This document shows, piece by piece, positions 10,498 through 22,411 of a stretch of 64,000 nt of DNA (positions are counted from its first letter, which is position 1; the number at the start of each line of letters is the position of its first letter). The notes beneath the pieces were generated by a model, which saw nothing but the letters and a program-made list of their open reading frames with translations, was not told where the DNA came from and did no database searches. The translations under genes and the position numbers were made by a program. Source of the DNA: Chlorophyllum brunneum (Eukaryota > Basidiomycota > Agaricomycetes > Agaricales > Agaricaceae); contig OY756149.1 in NCBI GenBank assembly GCA_963576785.1, positions 1,240,001 through 1,304,000 of the forward strand, in the 5' to 3' direction.

Positions 10498-13400
10498 GCG
10501 CAAACCCGCGAGCCAATAAATCTAGAGTTTCTGTTTTAGCCCACAATAGACGATACGTGATCCCCCAGAAATGAAACTCCACGCGCGAACTTCTCCTCGA
10601 CTCAACAATCCAGACAAGAAAAGGATGCAGACAAATCACAACCCTTGTAGACTCCGGATGCACCCACACATGCATAGCACAATGAATGGTAGACGAAGAA
10701 CAGATTCCGACTAAACCCCTGGAAACCCCGATCAGGGTAATCAATGCCAATGGAACAGAAAACAAAAAAGGAGAAATAACGGACAAAGCACAACTGGTAT
10801 TAAACAACGGCAACCATACAGAACAAATCGATGCTCTAGTAACACAATTGGAAAGTGCGGACTTATATCTCGGACACGACTGGCTGGTCAAGCATAACCC
10901 GGAGATCAATTGGAACAATCACGTCATACAATTCACCAGATGCCCAGATGATTGCAAAATATCACATAGCGACATACGGTTCAACGAGAGAATACGGACA
11001 ATCAGCGAACACATTGAAGAGAAAAAGGCGGACCAGATGAACGATGAAGATCTACCACCATACCTCCGACGATACACCCACCTATTCAACAAGAAAAACT
11101 TTGACAAACTACCTGAACACACGGTATGGGACCACGAGATAAATCTATCTGAAGACGCACCCCCGGTACTACAGTCCAAGGTCTACCCAATGACAATAAC
11201 GGAGAAGCAGGAACTACAGAAATTCCTCGACAAAAACCTCGCCTCAGGACGAATCAGACCATCACAATCCCCCTACGCCACCCCATGCTTCTTCATACCA
11301 AAGAAGGACGGAACAAAACGCCTGGTATAGGATTACAAAAAGCTGAATGAACACACCATCAAAGACAAGACACCACTGCCACTCATAGGTGAAGTCATAG
11401 ACCGGTTAAAGGATGCGAAGGTATTCAACAAGCTCGATATCATTTGGGGATATAACAACGTCAGGATCAGAGAAGGGGATGAATGGAAGACAGCGTTTGT
11501 AACAAACAGCGGGTTATTCGAACCTACGGTCATGTTCTTCGGGATGAGTAATTCACCGGCGACCTTCCAGAGGATGATGAACACAGTATTTCGGGAAATG
11601 TTACATGAGGGATCGCTTGTCAACTATATGGACGATTTTGTCATCCCAGGAACCACACAGGAAGAACTCGAAAAAAGAACAACGCAGTTCTTAGACATTG
11701 CAGCCAAGCACCAACTCTATTTCAAACGATCAAAATGTGTGTTCGACGCGAAGGAAATACCCATATTGGGCTTTATAGTCGGACAAGACAGCGTCAAAAT
11801 GGAGGAAGAGAAGGTGAAAGCAGTAAAAGAATGGCCGACACCCAAATCCGTAAAAGACGTCGAAAAATTCCTGGGTTTCGCAAACTTCTACCGACGATTC
11901 ATACAAGACTTCAGTAACATAGCAACACCCCTACACGAGCTGAAGAAGAAAGATGCGCAATGGTCATGGTCAGAACGACAACAACAGGCATTTGAGAAGA
12001 TCAAGGAAAAGATCACGAGCGAACCAGTACTAGCAATGCCTCAAGACAAAGGACAATACAGGGTAGAAGTAGACGCATCGGGATATGGAGTAGGAGCAGT
12101 GTTGTCACAAAACCAGAATGATCAGTGGCACCCAATCGCCTTTCACTCAAGAACAATGACACCGGCAGAACGAAACTACCAAATCTACGACAAAGAACTA
12201 CTAGCAATCCGGGAAGCAGTCAAAACGTGGAGACAGTACCTACTCGATGCCAATGAACCATTCGAGATATGGACGGACCACAAGAACTTAGAATACTTCA
12301 GGAAACCACAACAACTCACAGGACGACAGGCAAGATGGCAACTGGAGCTACAAGAATATCGCTACACGCTAAAACACATACCCGGAAAGACAAACACAAA
12401 AGCAGATGTGCTATTAAGACTAGCAAAAATGGACACCACCAGAGATAACACAGATATCACGCTATTACCCGACCACTTATTCGACAACACTATCACCGAG
12501 ATCAGACAAATTTGGGAAATATCGGGAGAAGAAGACCTAAAACACCGATTACGGAAGGAGCAAAGAAGAGAAACACAGTGGCTAAGAGAAAAGGAGAAAC
12601 GACCAGAGGAGATATGGGAAACTGATGGATTACCCATGTTTGAAGGAAGAATATACGTACCACCAAATGCCGAGTTACGCCAAGAAATACTCCAACAACA
12701 CCACGACAAAACGGACGTAGGACACCCGGGACAGCACAGAATGATCGAACTCCTCAAAAGGACATATTGGTGGCCACAAATGTGCAATGATGTTAAACGA
12801 TACATCAAAGGATGCGACACATGTCAGCGAAACAAGATACTCCAGATATGACCTACCACACATCTCCATCCACTACCGATACCCATCGGACCATGGGAAG
12901 AAATATCAATCGACATGATAGGACCACTACCAGAATCAGAAGGATATGATGCGATACTTGTCATCGTTGATTGTTTCAGCAAAATGATCAGACTACGCGC
13001 AGTTAACACCACCCTATCATCCGAAGAGTTAGGAGACATCTATCGTGATGATATATGGAGACAACACAGGATACCCCGCAGGATCATCAGTGACAGAGGA
13101 CCACAGTTTGCATCAAAATTCATGGCAGAACTTTGTAGAGCAACCGGCACCCAACGTAACCTATCCACGGCATACCATCCACAAACAGACGGTCAGACAG
13201 AGCGCATCAACCAGGAGGTCGAAGCATACCTCAGAAACGTAATCAACCATGCGCAGGACAACTGGAAAAAATGGCTCAGCACAGTGGAATTCCAGTATAA
13301 CGACAAAACACATAGTGCCACAGGACATTCACCGTTCCAGATAGTATATGGATGACATCCATGGAAAGGGGATATCTCAAACACATCCAAGGCACCTGCG

Positions 13401-13978
13401 ATCACGGAACGAATACAAGAGTTACAAGACATGCACCAAAAAACGATTGAGATGCTACAACAGAGCCAGACGCAAATGGAGAAACGGAATAGCACAAAAC
13501 CAGAACACGAGTATGAGGCAGGAAGCCAAGTTTGGCTTGAAGCAGACAATATTAGGACAACAAGGCCGACAAAAAAACTTGATCATAGGAGATACGGACC
13601 ATTCCGGGTAAAAGAGAAAATAGGTGAAACAAGCTACCGACTGGAGCTACCTAAAACATGGGCGATACACAATGTGTTTAACAGCAGACTCCTCTCCCCC
13701 TATCACAAACCCGAGTACGACAGCCAGCGCACTCCACCACCACCGATCCCCGAGATAATCAATGATGAGGAACACTAGGAGGTAGATGAAGTCCGAGGAC
13801 ACCGCACAAAGGGAAAACGAAAACAATACCTAATACACTGGAAAGGATATACGTCCGAAGAAGATACATGGGAAGATGAAGCAAATCTGGAAAATGCCAA
13901 GGAAGCAGTACAAGAGTTTATGAGCAAGATTTCGAGGACGAAACCTATAAAAAGGGGAGGTAAAAAACAGCAATTATG
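10498..13978 (+). pseudogene. Gypsy-3 Pol: protease, RT, RNase H, integrase, chromodomain
   Basis: Protease (TLVDSGCTHTCIA) is at about 10639. RT runs through FFIPKKDGTKRLV, KLDIIWGYNNVRI and YMDDF (about 11625). RNase H (VEVDASGYGVGAVL) is near 12066. The integrase zinc finger (HPGQHRM, CDTCQRNK) is near 12725-12835. The core (DMIGPLPES, ISDRGPQFA, TDGQTERINQE) spans about 12914-13215, and the chromodomain about 13790-13960. Single-base stops occur at about 10572 and 10683, then TAG 11328 (Gln), TGA 12849, TGA 13353 (Arg expected) and TAG 13776 (Tyr expected). The frame otherwise stays constant from 10686 to 13978, so the element died by point mutation. Confidence 0.93.
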
Positions 13979-14182
13979 AACAACAGACCTCGCATTCCAA
14001 GCAACCACTACACTCAATGCATCACTCGCTGTATCCACTTCACCCTCAATTTCACCAACTATCTTCATAACACTCCATGCCCGCCGAACGCCAACTTACT
14101 CCATACCCTTACCTCAAAGAATTCGATGAACTCGTCCCAGAAAGAACCAGCCATGAAGAGCTCGTGGAAGGAGAGACCCTAG
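13976..14182 (+). CDS. Small ORF overlapping the pol stop of gypsy-3
   Basis: 68 codons starting MNNRPRIPSNHYTQ. Its ATG overlaps the pol stop as ATGA, an arrangement suited to termination-reinitiation. The first ~40 residues match the small ORFs of the other three copies. ORF3 starts within it in another frame at 14077. Function unknown. Confidence 0.5.
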   Translation: MNNRPRIPSNHYTQCITRCIHFTLNFTNYLHNTPCPPNANLLHTLTSKNSMNSSQKEPAMKSSWKERP

Positions 14183-14913
14183 TCAACACCATGATACTAC
14201 TGGGCGCAGCAATGAAAGCAACCCAAGAAGGCGCATCTAAAATAATGGATACCCTATCCGACGCCACTCCAAGACTCAACCAATTTATCATCGACGAAGG
14301 AAGAAGAGACCAATTGGAGAGACACCTATACGAGATCAACGACGACCTGCAACTAATCGTCATCTCCAATATGCGAGCTCGGATGCATAGCATCCTCGTA
14401 GCCCTAGCCGAATGACTCAATATGTATGAATCAAGGGGCACAGAAAATCTCTCCCACCATATCGTTAACCGGCTACTCGTTAGTAACGATCCGTTCCCCA
14501 TCCAACATCATATCTGTCATAAATGCGAACAAAAGACACAAGAAGCAACAGCCGCCGATCAACTACTCCATCCTGACATCGAAGAAGAAGTAGCCCATCT
14601 CCAAACCATCCTCACCACGGTAGTACCCCCCATCACACCCATAACCTTCCATCCACCGCAGGGATACAACACGTTGAAATCGGAAGGCAAAAAAGACAAC
14701 GAATACTGGAGGAGTATAGTGCATAAGCTCTTAAGCAATCACACCAACGACAACACCACGTACAATAACCACACCCACTTCCTATTCAAAGAAGGACCGC
14801 CACACGCGCCCCTCTGGATTGGCTTAAGACGTGTCGACAAAACACCTCTCATCGGAGGAAACAAGAAGGACTTGGCCAGAGCTCTGGGAGCTGCCATACC
14901 TATGAACAAGTAA
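14077..14913 (+). pseudogene. Gypsy-3 ORF3, unknown function
   Basis: A 278-codon frame starting MPAERQLTPYPYL, interrupted by one TGA at 14413-14415 (CGA Arg in gypsy-5). It is predicted to be mostly helical and polar, with a CHKCEQK Cx2C pair near residue 147 and a conserved C-terminal block (YNTLKSEG, YWRSIV, PLWIGL). There is no signal peptide or membrane segment, so an env role is unlikely. A one-stop difference from the intact gypsy-5 copy shows it was recently coding. Confidence 0.8.
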
Positions 14914-15005
14914 ATTCTCATCGCACCTTCCTACCTTTTCCAAATTCCGTATGTTTTACTTTACGAAGGACCTTTACAGTAATACGCATCATGAGGACAT
15001 GAAGC

Positions 15006-15020
15006 TTGAAAGGGAGGTAT
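15006..15020 (+). promoter_or_regulatory. Polypurine tract of gypsy-3
   Basis: A purine-rich run (GAAAGGGAGG at its core) directly precedes the 3' LTR at 15021. It matches the equivalent tracts of the other gypsy copies and is the expected plus-strand primer. Confidence 0.75.
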
Positions 15021-15314
15021 TGTTACGAACTATAGATAGACCGTTCATTCCTATCTTGCGCCCGTTACCTCATGTACCCTCACACCTGTTTCACTCCTTG
15101 TTCCATCTCCTGTTTCATCTCTGAAGGCTATGCCTCCTATCTGACTCGTCTACTCGTCTCCCTTATTATTACCCGCCACTACTAGTATATAAAGTGTAGT
15201 AATACTTGATGTATTCCTTACACTTTACCAATCGTATCATCCCTTACTCTCCTCTCTACTTCCTTGTCTTTATCCAAAGACTTGCAACCTGAGTCTCAGA
15301 CTAAGGTCGTAACA
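15021..15314 (+). repeat. Gypsy-3 3' LTR, 294 bp
   Basis: The same length as the 5' LTR and nearly identical (TGTTACGAAC against TGTTACAAAC, and CCTCATG against CCTCGTG). Both differences are transitions at CpG. CTGTG follows at 15315. Confidence 0.95.
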
Positions 15315-15319
15315 CTGTG

Positions 15320-18120
15320 TGGATTTTGTCATTGTATTGGAATTCCACTGTGGCTAGCCATTTTTTCCAATTGTCTTGAGCATGGTTTATTATATTTCTG
15401 AGGTATGTTTCAACCTCCTGGTTGATGTGCTCTGTTTGACTGTCGGTTTGTGGATGGTATGCTGTGGATAAGTTTTGCTGGGTTCCTATTGCTCAGCATA
15501 GTTCTGCCATGAATTTGGATGCAAATTGTGGGCCTCTGTCACTGATAATTCTTCAGGGTATTCCATGTGTTCTCTATATGTCATCTCAATAGATATCTCC
15601 TAGCTCCTTGGATGTTAAGGTGGTGTTGACTGCACGTAATCTGATCATTTTGCTGAAACAATTGACTATGACAAGTATTGTGTCATATCCTTCTGATTCT
15701 GGTAGTGGTCCTATCATGTCGATTGATATCTCCTCCCAAGGTTCCACTGGTGTCAGTAGCGGATGGAGATGTGTTGTCGGTCTTGTTCGGAGTATTTTAT
15801 TTTGTTGGCATGCTTCACATCCCCTGATGTATCATTTGATATCATTGCACATCTGGGGCCACCAATAACTCCGTTTAAGGAGTTCAATCATTCGATGTTG
15901 TCCTGGATGTCCTACATCAGTTTTGTCATGGTGTTGTCATAGTATTTCTTGTCGTATTTGGTTGTTGGGTAGGACATATATTCTTCCTTCGAACATCGGT
16001 ATTCCATCTGTTTCCCATATCTCCTTTGGTTGCTTCTCTTTTTCTTTTAGCCACTGTGTTTCCCTTCTTGTCTCCTTTTGTAGTTGGTGTTTCAGATCTT
16101 CTTCTCCTGAGATTTCCCAGATTTGTCGGATTATGGTGATCATGCTGTCGTCGAATAAGTGGTCAGGTAGTAGGGTAATGTTGGTGTTGTCTCGAGTAGT
16201 GTCTGTTTTTGTTAGTCTTGATAAGATGTTGGCTTTTGTGTTGGTTTTTCTGGGAATATGTTTCAGCGTGTAATGGTATTCTTGTAGCTCCATCTGCCAC
16301 CTTGCTTGTTGTCCTGTGAGTTGCTGTGGTTTTCAGAAGTATTCTAGGTTTTTGTGATTGGTCCATATTTTGAAGGGTTTATCTGCATCAAGTAGATATT
16401 GTCTCCAGGTCTTGATTGCTTCTTGAATGGCGAGTAACTCCTTATCGTAGATTTGATAGTTTCATTCTGCGGGTGTCATCGTTCTTGAGTGGAATGCAAT
16501 CGGGTGCCAATATTCTTCTTGTTTTTGCAATAATACCACTCCTACTCCATATCCTGATGCATCCACTTCTACCCTGTATTGACCCTTGTCCTGTGGCATT
16601 GCTAATACCGGTTTGCTTGTGATTTTTTCCTTGATCTTTTCAAAGGCTTGTTGTTGTTGTTCCTTCCATGCCCATTGTATGTCTTTTTTCTTCAACTCGT
16701 GTAGCGGGGCTGCTATATTGCTGAAGTTGTGAATGAATCGTCGATAGAAGTTTGTGAATCCTAGGAATTTTTCAACATCTTTTAGGGATTTGGGTGTTGG
16801 CCATTCTTTCACCACTTTCACTTTCTCCTCCTCCATTTTAACGCTGCCTTGTCCAACCACAAATCCTAGTATAGGTATTTCTTTTGCATCGAATACACAT
16901 TTCGATCTTTTGAAATATAGTTGGTGTTTCGCCACAATGTCAAGAAATCATTTTGTTCTGTTTTCCAGTTCCTATTGTGTGGTTCCCAGTATGACAAAAT
17001 TGTCCATGTAGTTGACAACTGCTCCTTCATGTAGCATTTCCCAAAATACAGTATTCATCATCCTTTGGAACGTTGCTGGTGAGTTACTCATTCCAAAAAA
17101 CATGACTATTGGTTTGAATAGTCCATTGTTTGTTACAAATGCTGCTTTCCATTCATTACCTTCTCTTATCCTGACGTTATTGTATCCCCATATAATGTCG
17201 AGTTTGTTAAAGACTTTCGCGTTCTTGAGTTTATCGATAACTTTGCTTATGAGTGGAAGTGGCATTTTGTCTTTAATCATGTGTTCATTTAGCTTCTTGT
17301 AGTCTTGTACTAGTCGTTTGGTTCCATCTTTCTTGGGTATGAAGAAGCATAGTGTAGCATAGGGGGATTGTGATGGTCGAATTCATCCTGAGGCGATATT
17401 TTCATCGAGGAATGTTTGCAGTTCTTGCTTCTCCATTAATGTCATTGGATAGACCTTGGACTGTAATACCAGTGGTGCGTCTTCTGTCAAGTTTATTTCG
17501 TGGTCCCATATTGTATGCTCTGGTAGTTTGTCAAAGTTCTTTTTGTTGAACAGGTGCATATATGGCTACAGGTATGTCAGTAGGTCCTCTGGGTTTGTTT
17601 GGTTGGTTTTCTTTTCCTCTATATGTTCTTTTACCATGCATATTCTTTTGTTGAACCATATATCGTTGTGGTGGGTGGTGCAATCCTTCGGACATCTATT
17701 GAAGCATATTATGTTGTTTGTCCAATCAATTTCTGGGTTGTGCTTGACTAGCCAGTCGTGTCCGAGATATAAGTCAGCACTTTCCAGTTGTATTACCATT
17801 GCTTCAATTTCTTCTGTGTGTTTGCCATTGCTTAGTATCAGTTGTGCCGTATCTGTTATTTCTCCCTTCTTGTTTTCAGTTCCATCGGCATTGATTACTC
17901 GTATTGGGGTTTTGAGGGGTTTGGTTGTGATTTGTTCTTTTTCTACTACCCTTTGTGCTATGCACGTGTGTGTACATCCGGAATCCACCAGTGTGGTGAT
18001 TTGTTTGGGTCCTTTCTTTGTTCTGATTGTTGAGTCAAGGAGAAGTTCATGTGTCAAGTTTTGTTTTTGTGGAATCACATATCATCTATTGTGAAATAAA
18101 ACAGGAACTCTAGGTTTATC
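15320..18120 (-). pseudogene. Gypsy-2 Pol, N-terminal to integrase part
   Basis: Read on the minus strand. Protease (TTLVDSGCTHTCIA, near 18000), RT (YMDNFVILG at about 17015, where the second Asp of YMDD is Asn), RNase H (VEVDASGYGVGVVL, about 16560), the linker with the LTKTDTTRDNTNITLLPDH region (about 16200) and the integrase core to 15320 are recognisable. Each is broken by stops and small frameshifts. Homologous throughout to gypsy-3 and gypsy-5 but more diverged, and closer to gypsy-4. Confidence 0.88.
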
Positions 18121-18137
18121 GGCTCACAGGTTTGCGC

Positions 18138-19322
18138 CTACTCGGAGCCTTCGACAAAATCCTCTTTTGTCTCTTCTTCTATTTCTTCGGTAACCTCCCT
18201 GATGTATACTTTCTTTGGTGCTTTACAATTTTTTGAGATGTGGCCTTGTTTGCTACAGTTATAACACGTTATCTTGGTGTATGCTATCTTCATCTTCTTG
18301 CAGCAGTATTTGGCAATGTGCCCATAGAGGTTACAGTTAAAACACCTCGGTTTGCCATTCTGATCGGTATCTGCCCTCTGTCTACCAATTTCCATTGGTT
18401 GTCCTCTCCCTCCATAGGTGACTCCTGTGCTTGTTCTGACATCTCCTCGTGTGATGTCCATTGTTTCGTATCCCTGTCCTACTGCAAGGATGGTATTTCT
18501 CCATTTGCTGTATGTATCTGGGATTGAGGCTGCTGGGTAGCCTACAATAGTTTGGATAATATCTGCTCTGGTGTGTCGTTTGAGAAGGAATATGGCATGC
18601 ACGTCGTCTGTTCCTGCTTGGGTTTTCAATGCTTCAAACTCTATTAAGAAGTCTGCAGTGTTCCTCTTTCCCTATTTGAACAACTTGATTTCCCCTTCTG
18701 CTATTGCTTTTCTATTCCCCAAGGAGAAGGTGGCTACCATCTCCTTTGCGAAGTCATTGAATGCTGGTATTTTCTTATCTTGAATCATTTGTAATTTGGC
18801 ATTGGTATAGGGACCTGCGAGTTCCCCTTTCATTCGAGCTAATATTCCAATTATCTTTTGCTTGTTATCGTCGATTTTGTTGAAGAGTGTCCATAAGGAC
18901 ATCGCTCTCCACCAATTGTCAAACTTGGTTCTATCTCCATTGAAATATCCTGGTTCTGGGGCTAGGTTCCTTGGGAAGTTAATTTCATTGGTCATCTCTG
19001 ATTCTGTCTCTGGTTCGCTATGTTCATTTTCATAGGTCTCAGCAACTTCTATGTTGGATGTGGCTTCGGTGATTTCTGCATCGAATGGGGTCTCGGCAAC
19101 TTCTATGTTGAATGTAGTCTCGGCAACTTCTGTGTTGAATAGGGTCTCAAAAAGAGCTGTGTCTTCTTCTATACTGTGGTCAGATTTCTGCCATTTAAGG
19201 CCTTCAGGGATTTCTGGTTCTGTTCATTGTTTGGATCCGGTGGTTACTGGTGATCCCTGGATATCTGTTGGTCTCGGAGCTCTTGGTCTTCTTGGTGTTC
19301 TCGAAGAGCTACTGTTGCTCAT
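18138..19322 (-). pseudogene. Gypsy-2 Gag
   Basis: It starts at an ATG at 19322 and ends at the TAG at 18138. The capsid-like region begins EPGYFNGDRTKFDNWWRAM (about 18960). Knuckles CFNCNLYGHIAKYC and CYNCSKQGHISKNC lie near 18250-18345. A stop between 18672 and 18629 splits it. The acidic N-terminal repeat region is shorter and differently arranged from gypsy-5. Confidence 0.85.
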
Positions 19323-19415
19323 ATACTGTCGTCCTGGTTGGAGGCTATTATTCCAAGCCTAGCTACAAATAGTGGCACCTCTCTTGCAAGGTGAGTCGAA
19401 TGACACTTTACCAAA

Positions 19416-19720
19416 TATTACAACCTTAGTCTAGGACTCAGGTTGCAAGTCTTTGGATAAAGACAAGGAAGTAGAGAGAAGAGAAAGGGATGATACAATT
19501 GGTAAAGTGTAAGGAATACATCAAGTATTACTACACTTTATATACTAGTGGTAAGAACTAAGAATAATGGAATAGGGTAAAGGAGTCATAGAGATGAATA
19601 AGATGAGTCAGAAGAGGTACAGCCATAAGGGATGAAACATATAGGTGAAACAGATACATAGGAATGATAAATGTGATAGGCGTATGATAGGAATGTACTG
19701 TTTATCTATAGTTCATAACA
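19416..19720 (-). repeat. Gypsy-2 5' LTR, 305 bp
   Basis: The same length as 6877-7181. The first base pair of the TG terminus is mutated (TATTAC). ACACTTTACCAA, the self-primer site in reverse, lies just left of it. TSD CAAAG follows. Confidence 0.92.
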
Positions 19721-19879
19721 CAAAGTGTCCCAGCATGCCTCCACTACCCTCATAGTCTTCTAACTCATCATCTACACTCTCTACAACCCCAACTACCCCT
19801 CCAGCTTGTCCTACACCCTCTACTGAACCACCATCTTGCAGGCATTCAAATTAGGTAAGAAAGGAGCCTGGAGAGTGGG
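19721..19879 (+). pseudogene. Copia-B hinge fragment, right of gypsy-2
   Basis: It continues the Pro/Ser/Thr-rich hinge cut at 6876 (the frame gives TPPACPTPSTEPPSCRHSN, then RKEPGEW). The RKxPGEW-type motif is typical of copia polyproteins just before RT. The reverse-transcriptase LINE at 19880 interrupts it, and a short continuation may follow at 21591. Confidence 0.65.
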
Positions 19880-21580
19880 TTTTTTTTTTTTTTTTGAATC
19901 ATGGCCTAAGGCCAATTTATTACACAGCACTCAAACACAGCCCATGGCCAGAATACAAATGAGTAGACTAGTGGGTATCTATGGAGAAGTGGTGGACATG
20001 CCCCACCAAGCAAACATACTATTGCCCAAAACTAACAGTAGACAGAATCATGTCCTACTCCCAAGCCCAAAGGGTGAGGGGAGTGGATGCCAGAAGAGGC
20101 AAGTGGGTGGGAAAGTTCCCCAACCAGTGACCCAGTCCAAAGACCAGGCCCAGTCAGTAGGTGTTAATTCACTGTAAATGCCTAGTGGTGAAAACATACC
20201 TAGTTATCAGCCCAGCTACTAGCTCCCAGAGTTTTTCTTACTAAGAGTCAGCCCCTTGGCCATGGTCACCCTTGCCAGAGTAATTGGCTGCACCATTTGT
20301 GCAGTTATTGGCATCTTCACTGTACCTAGTTACCATAGGGGACAATTTCATTCATAAAACTCTGGGTGCTCTTGCTGGACTTCCACCAGGGTTCTCCAGT
20401 ACTAGACAATAACCCACCTACCCTAAGGCAGTTATCCAATTCCCTGAGGAGCAGATGGGAAAGCAAACACCTGAGGGTTTGCTTTCAAGAACTTGATGAG
20501 GGCACCCAGTATAGCTGGGTATCCCCTAGAGGAGTCAAACTAATTACAGTTGGTAAGAATATGCACACAAGACTCGAAGAGAGCCCTACATGGATACCAA
20601 AAAGGTTTGTCTTAGAAGAATTGAGACCTATAGGCCCCAACTGGCACATGGTTGAGTATAACTCTACATATGTAGGCTGACAGTGAGTTGGGTTCCACTG
20701 TAGCAGAAGGCAGCCACAAACCTCCATTGAGGTAAGTGGACTGGAGAGGCTTACTGTTGCACCCATTGAGAGCCATGAACTGGCTACCTGAGTAAGCAGA
20801 ATCCTGGAATTGAGTGATCCAGGCATCCTGGCAGGATCTGATGACCTTTTGACAAAGAGAGTCAAGGGAGGTTTGTGGACAGGAACCTACAGAAATCTGA
20901 AGCTCAGTGCAGTACTGATGTATAGTACCATGAATGGCCCACTTCTCCAAGGAGTAAGCATGCCAGATGTGAAGGGAGTGTTTGGGGTGCCCCTTGAACC
21001 ACTTTATAAGAGCATTACATATAGCAAGCAAGTGAGCTTGACCAAAGTGAACGGAAGGGTCCACTGCTCTCCTAGCAGCACCAGGAGAGTCAGTGAACAA
21101 GACAATGGAGTTGCAATTAGGAAGGCTAGTAGCCTTCCCAATTGCTATCCGGATAGCATACAACTCTGTATCAGAAGCTGTCACTTGACCAGCCACATGT
21201 CTCATCTGAAAGACACATTGGCCTGATTGTGCCTGGAATTCACCCTGCAGCAGCAGACTGGTATCCATAGCCATAGTGAGAACCTAGGGGTTGGCATTAG
21301 CACATTCTAAGATACTGTTCAGATGCCATATATGTATGGCTCTCTTGTCATGAGAGTGAGGAGAGTCATGAAAATGTACCTGGGCTGCAGTCCAGGAGAT
21401 GGTGACCAGGTTGAGCTATTGCAGAGCAGGGGTCAAACTGTTCAGTGAGTGATGGAAGCACCAAGATGGCTTCCATAAGGGAGCCTCTGACCTGACCATG
21501 GAGATGGTCAGTCAGGAGGGAGACAGAGAGGGGGTACAGGGAGGCATCCTTGGTATTTGGACAATTGAGGAGGGATCAAA
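19880..21580 (-). mobile_element. 5'-truncated Tad-like LINE with poly(A) tail
   Basis: A T run at 19880-19896 is the poly(A) tail on the minus strand. GAGAGTGGGT occurs at both ends (19871-19880 and 21581-21590), a 10-bp target duplication. Only the RNase H domain and 3' region are present. This is the usual result of incomplete target-primed reverse transcription. Confidence 0.85.
20612..21274 (-). pseudogene. LINE RNase H domain and C-terminus
   Basis: Open on the minus strand for 220 codons and homologous to the C-terminus of Tad-like LINE ORF2. It starts with the RNase H fold (MAMDTSLLLQG, ASDTELYAIRIAI with the catalytic Glu, VLFTDSPGAARRAV with an Asp). Toward 20560 there is a CCHC-like segment (ESCVHILTNC). 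The protein normally helps remove the RNA template strand. Downstream sequence to 19900 has many stops. It belongs to a different LINE lineage from the full-length copy at 22330. Confidence 0.75.
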
Positions 21581-21590
21581 GAGAGTGGGT

Positions 21591-22329
21591 ATCAGAGAGG
21601 GTGGCAAGACAGTAGTTTGCTCTTGACTATGGAACCTTTCTCCACTTCAGTCTTCAAGGTTCTCACTTGAATATTTGCTACTACCACCAAGATCTGTACT
21701 AGAGGCTGTTTCACCCAGCATTACTGCCAAGGCTTCTTCACCAACCTCCATGCTTGCCTACTTGTCAGTGCATTACTTTAATGCTGATGGCAAGGTATAG
21801 GTATCACACTTAAGCACCATCCATTTTCAGGGCTAGTTCATTCAGCAGGTGAGCTATTACTAGGTCTTAGGGTTTGCTACCCAGACAATTATTATATAAA
21901 GCAGCATGTATTCCCTTATATTTCTTAAAACAATCTACTTGATTTCTACTTCACTCTACTTGACTTTCTCAGCAACTCTTTACTAGTACTTAACTGTCCT
22001 ACTAACCACACTATCAGTAAGTCAGATTATCCATCTACCACTGTGTGTTACTGTGCTGTTCAACATTTTTCACCAAATTACAACCTACTGTTCAACCCAG
22101 TTCTCCTGCTCCTCGGTCTCTATTGGGGTTGGGGTGAATGAGAATGAAGTTTTTTTATTTTATTGTGAACATTGAGAGCCATCAATGATCTTAGGAGAAA
22201 CCTATGAGTTCCTGTAAGCCATCGCATTTGAGTACAAGTCCGGTAATAATCTGGAGATTGGGATGTCCTCTCAAGCTTGCCCCCACTGGTGATTATTTGA
22301 TCGTCCTTTCTTCTTGAAAGCATTCCGGT
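21591..22329. other. Unassigned sequence, possible LTR remnant then host sequence
   Basis: 21591-22065 holds no gene. TATATAAAG near 21894 and an end reading GTTCAACA at 22065 resemble the 3' half of a copia LTR, possibly copia-B's, but no second copy is in the window to prove it. 22066-22315 looks like unique host DNA. 22316-22329 (GAAAGCATTCCGGT) is the left target duplication of the next LINE. Confidence 0.35.
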
Positions 22330-22411
22330 CATCCCTTCTTTGACTCATACCACCACCATCGATTTACAAAACTTGATTATACGGTACCAGTCTATAGCAC
22401 TAGGATACACA

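Larger units (their letters stand above)
8866..15314 (+). mobile_element. Gypsy-3, nested Ty3/gypsy chromovirus
   Basis: 294-bp LTRs at 8866-9159 and 15021-15314 differ at only about two positions, so the insertion is fairly recent. TSD CTGTG lies at 8861-8865 and 15315-15319. Gag, pol, the small ORF and ORF3 are in the usual order. Pol and ORF3 have a handful of single-base stops but little frame disruption. It sits in the integrase of gypsy-2 in the opposite orientation. Confidence 0.96.
6877..19720 (-). mobile_element. Gypsy-2, chromodomain Ty3/gypsy element split by gypsy-3
   Basis: 305-bp LTRs lie at 6877-7181 and 19416-19720. TSD CAAAG is at 6872-6876 and 19721-19725. On the minus strand the order is gag (19322-18138), pol (about 18120-15320, continuing at 8865-8199), a small ORF and ORF3 (8202-about 7200). 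Gypsy-3 with its own TSD interrupts pol in the integrase. Removing it leaves an element of about 6.4 kb. Many stops and frameshifts make it inactive. The 5' LTR starts TATTAC instead of TGTTAC. Confidence 0.93.

Noticed and set aside
13900..14080. A spliced intron linking gypsy pol to ORF3 (GTAAAAAAC donor, CTAAC-like branch)
   Set aside because: A suitable AG just before the ORF3 ATG exists only in gypsy-5; the other copies lack it, so splicing is not conserved.
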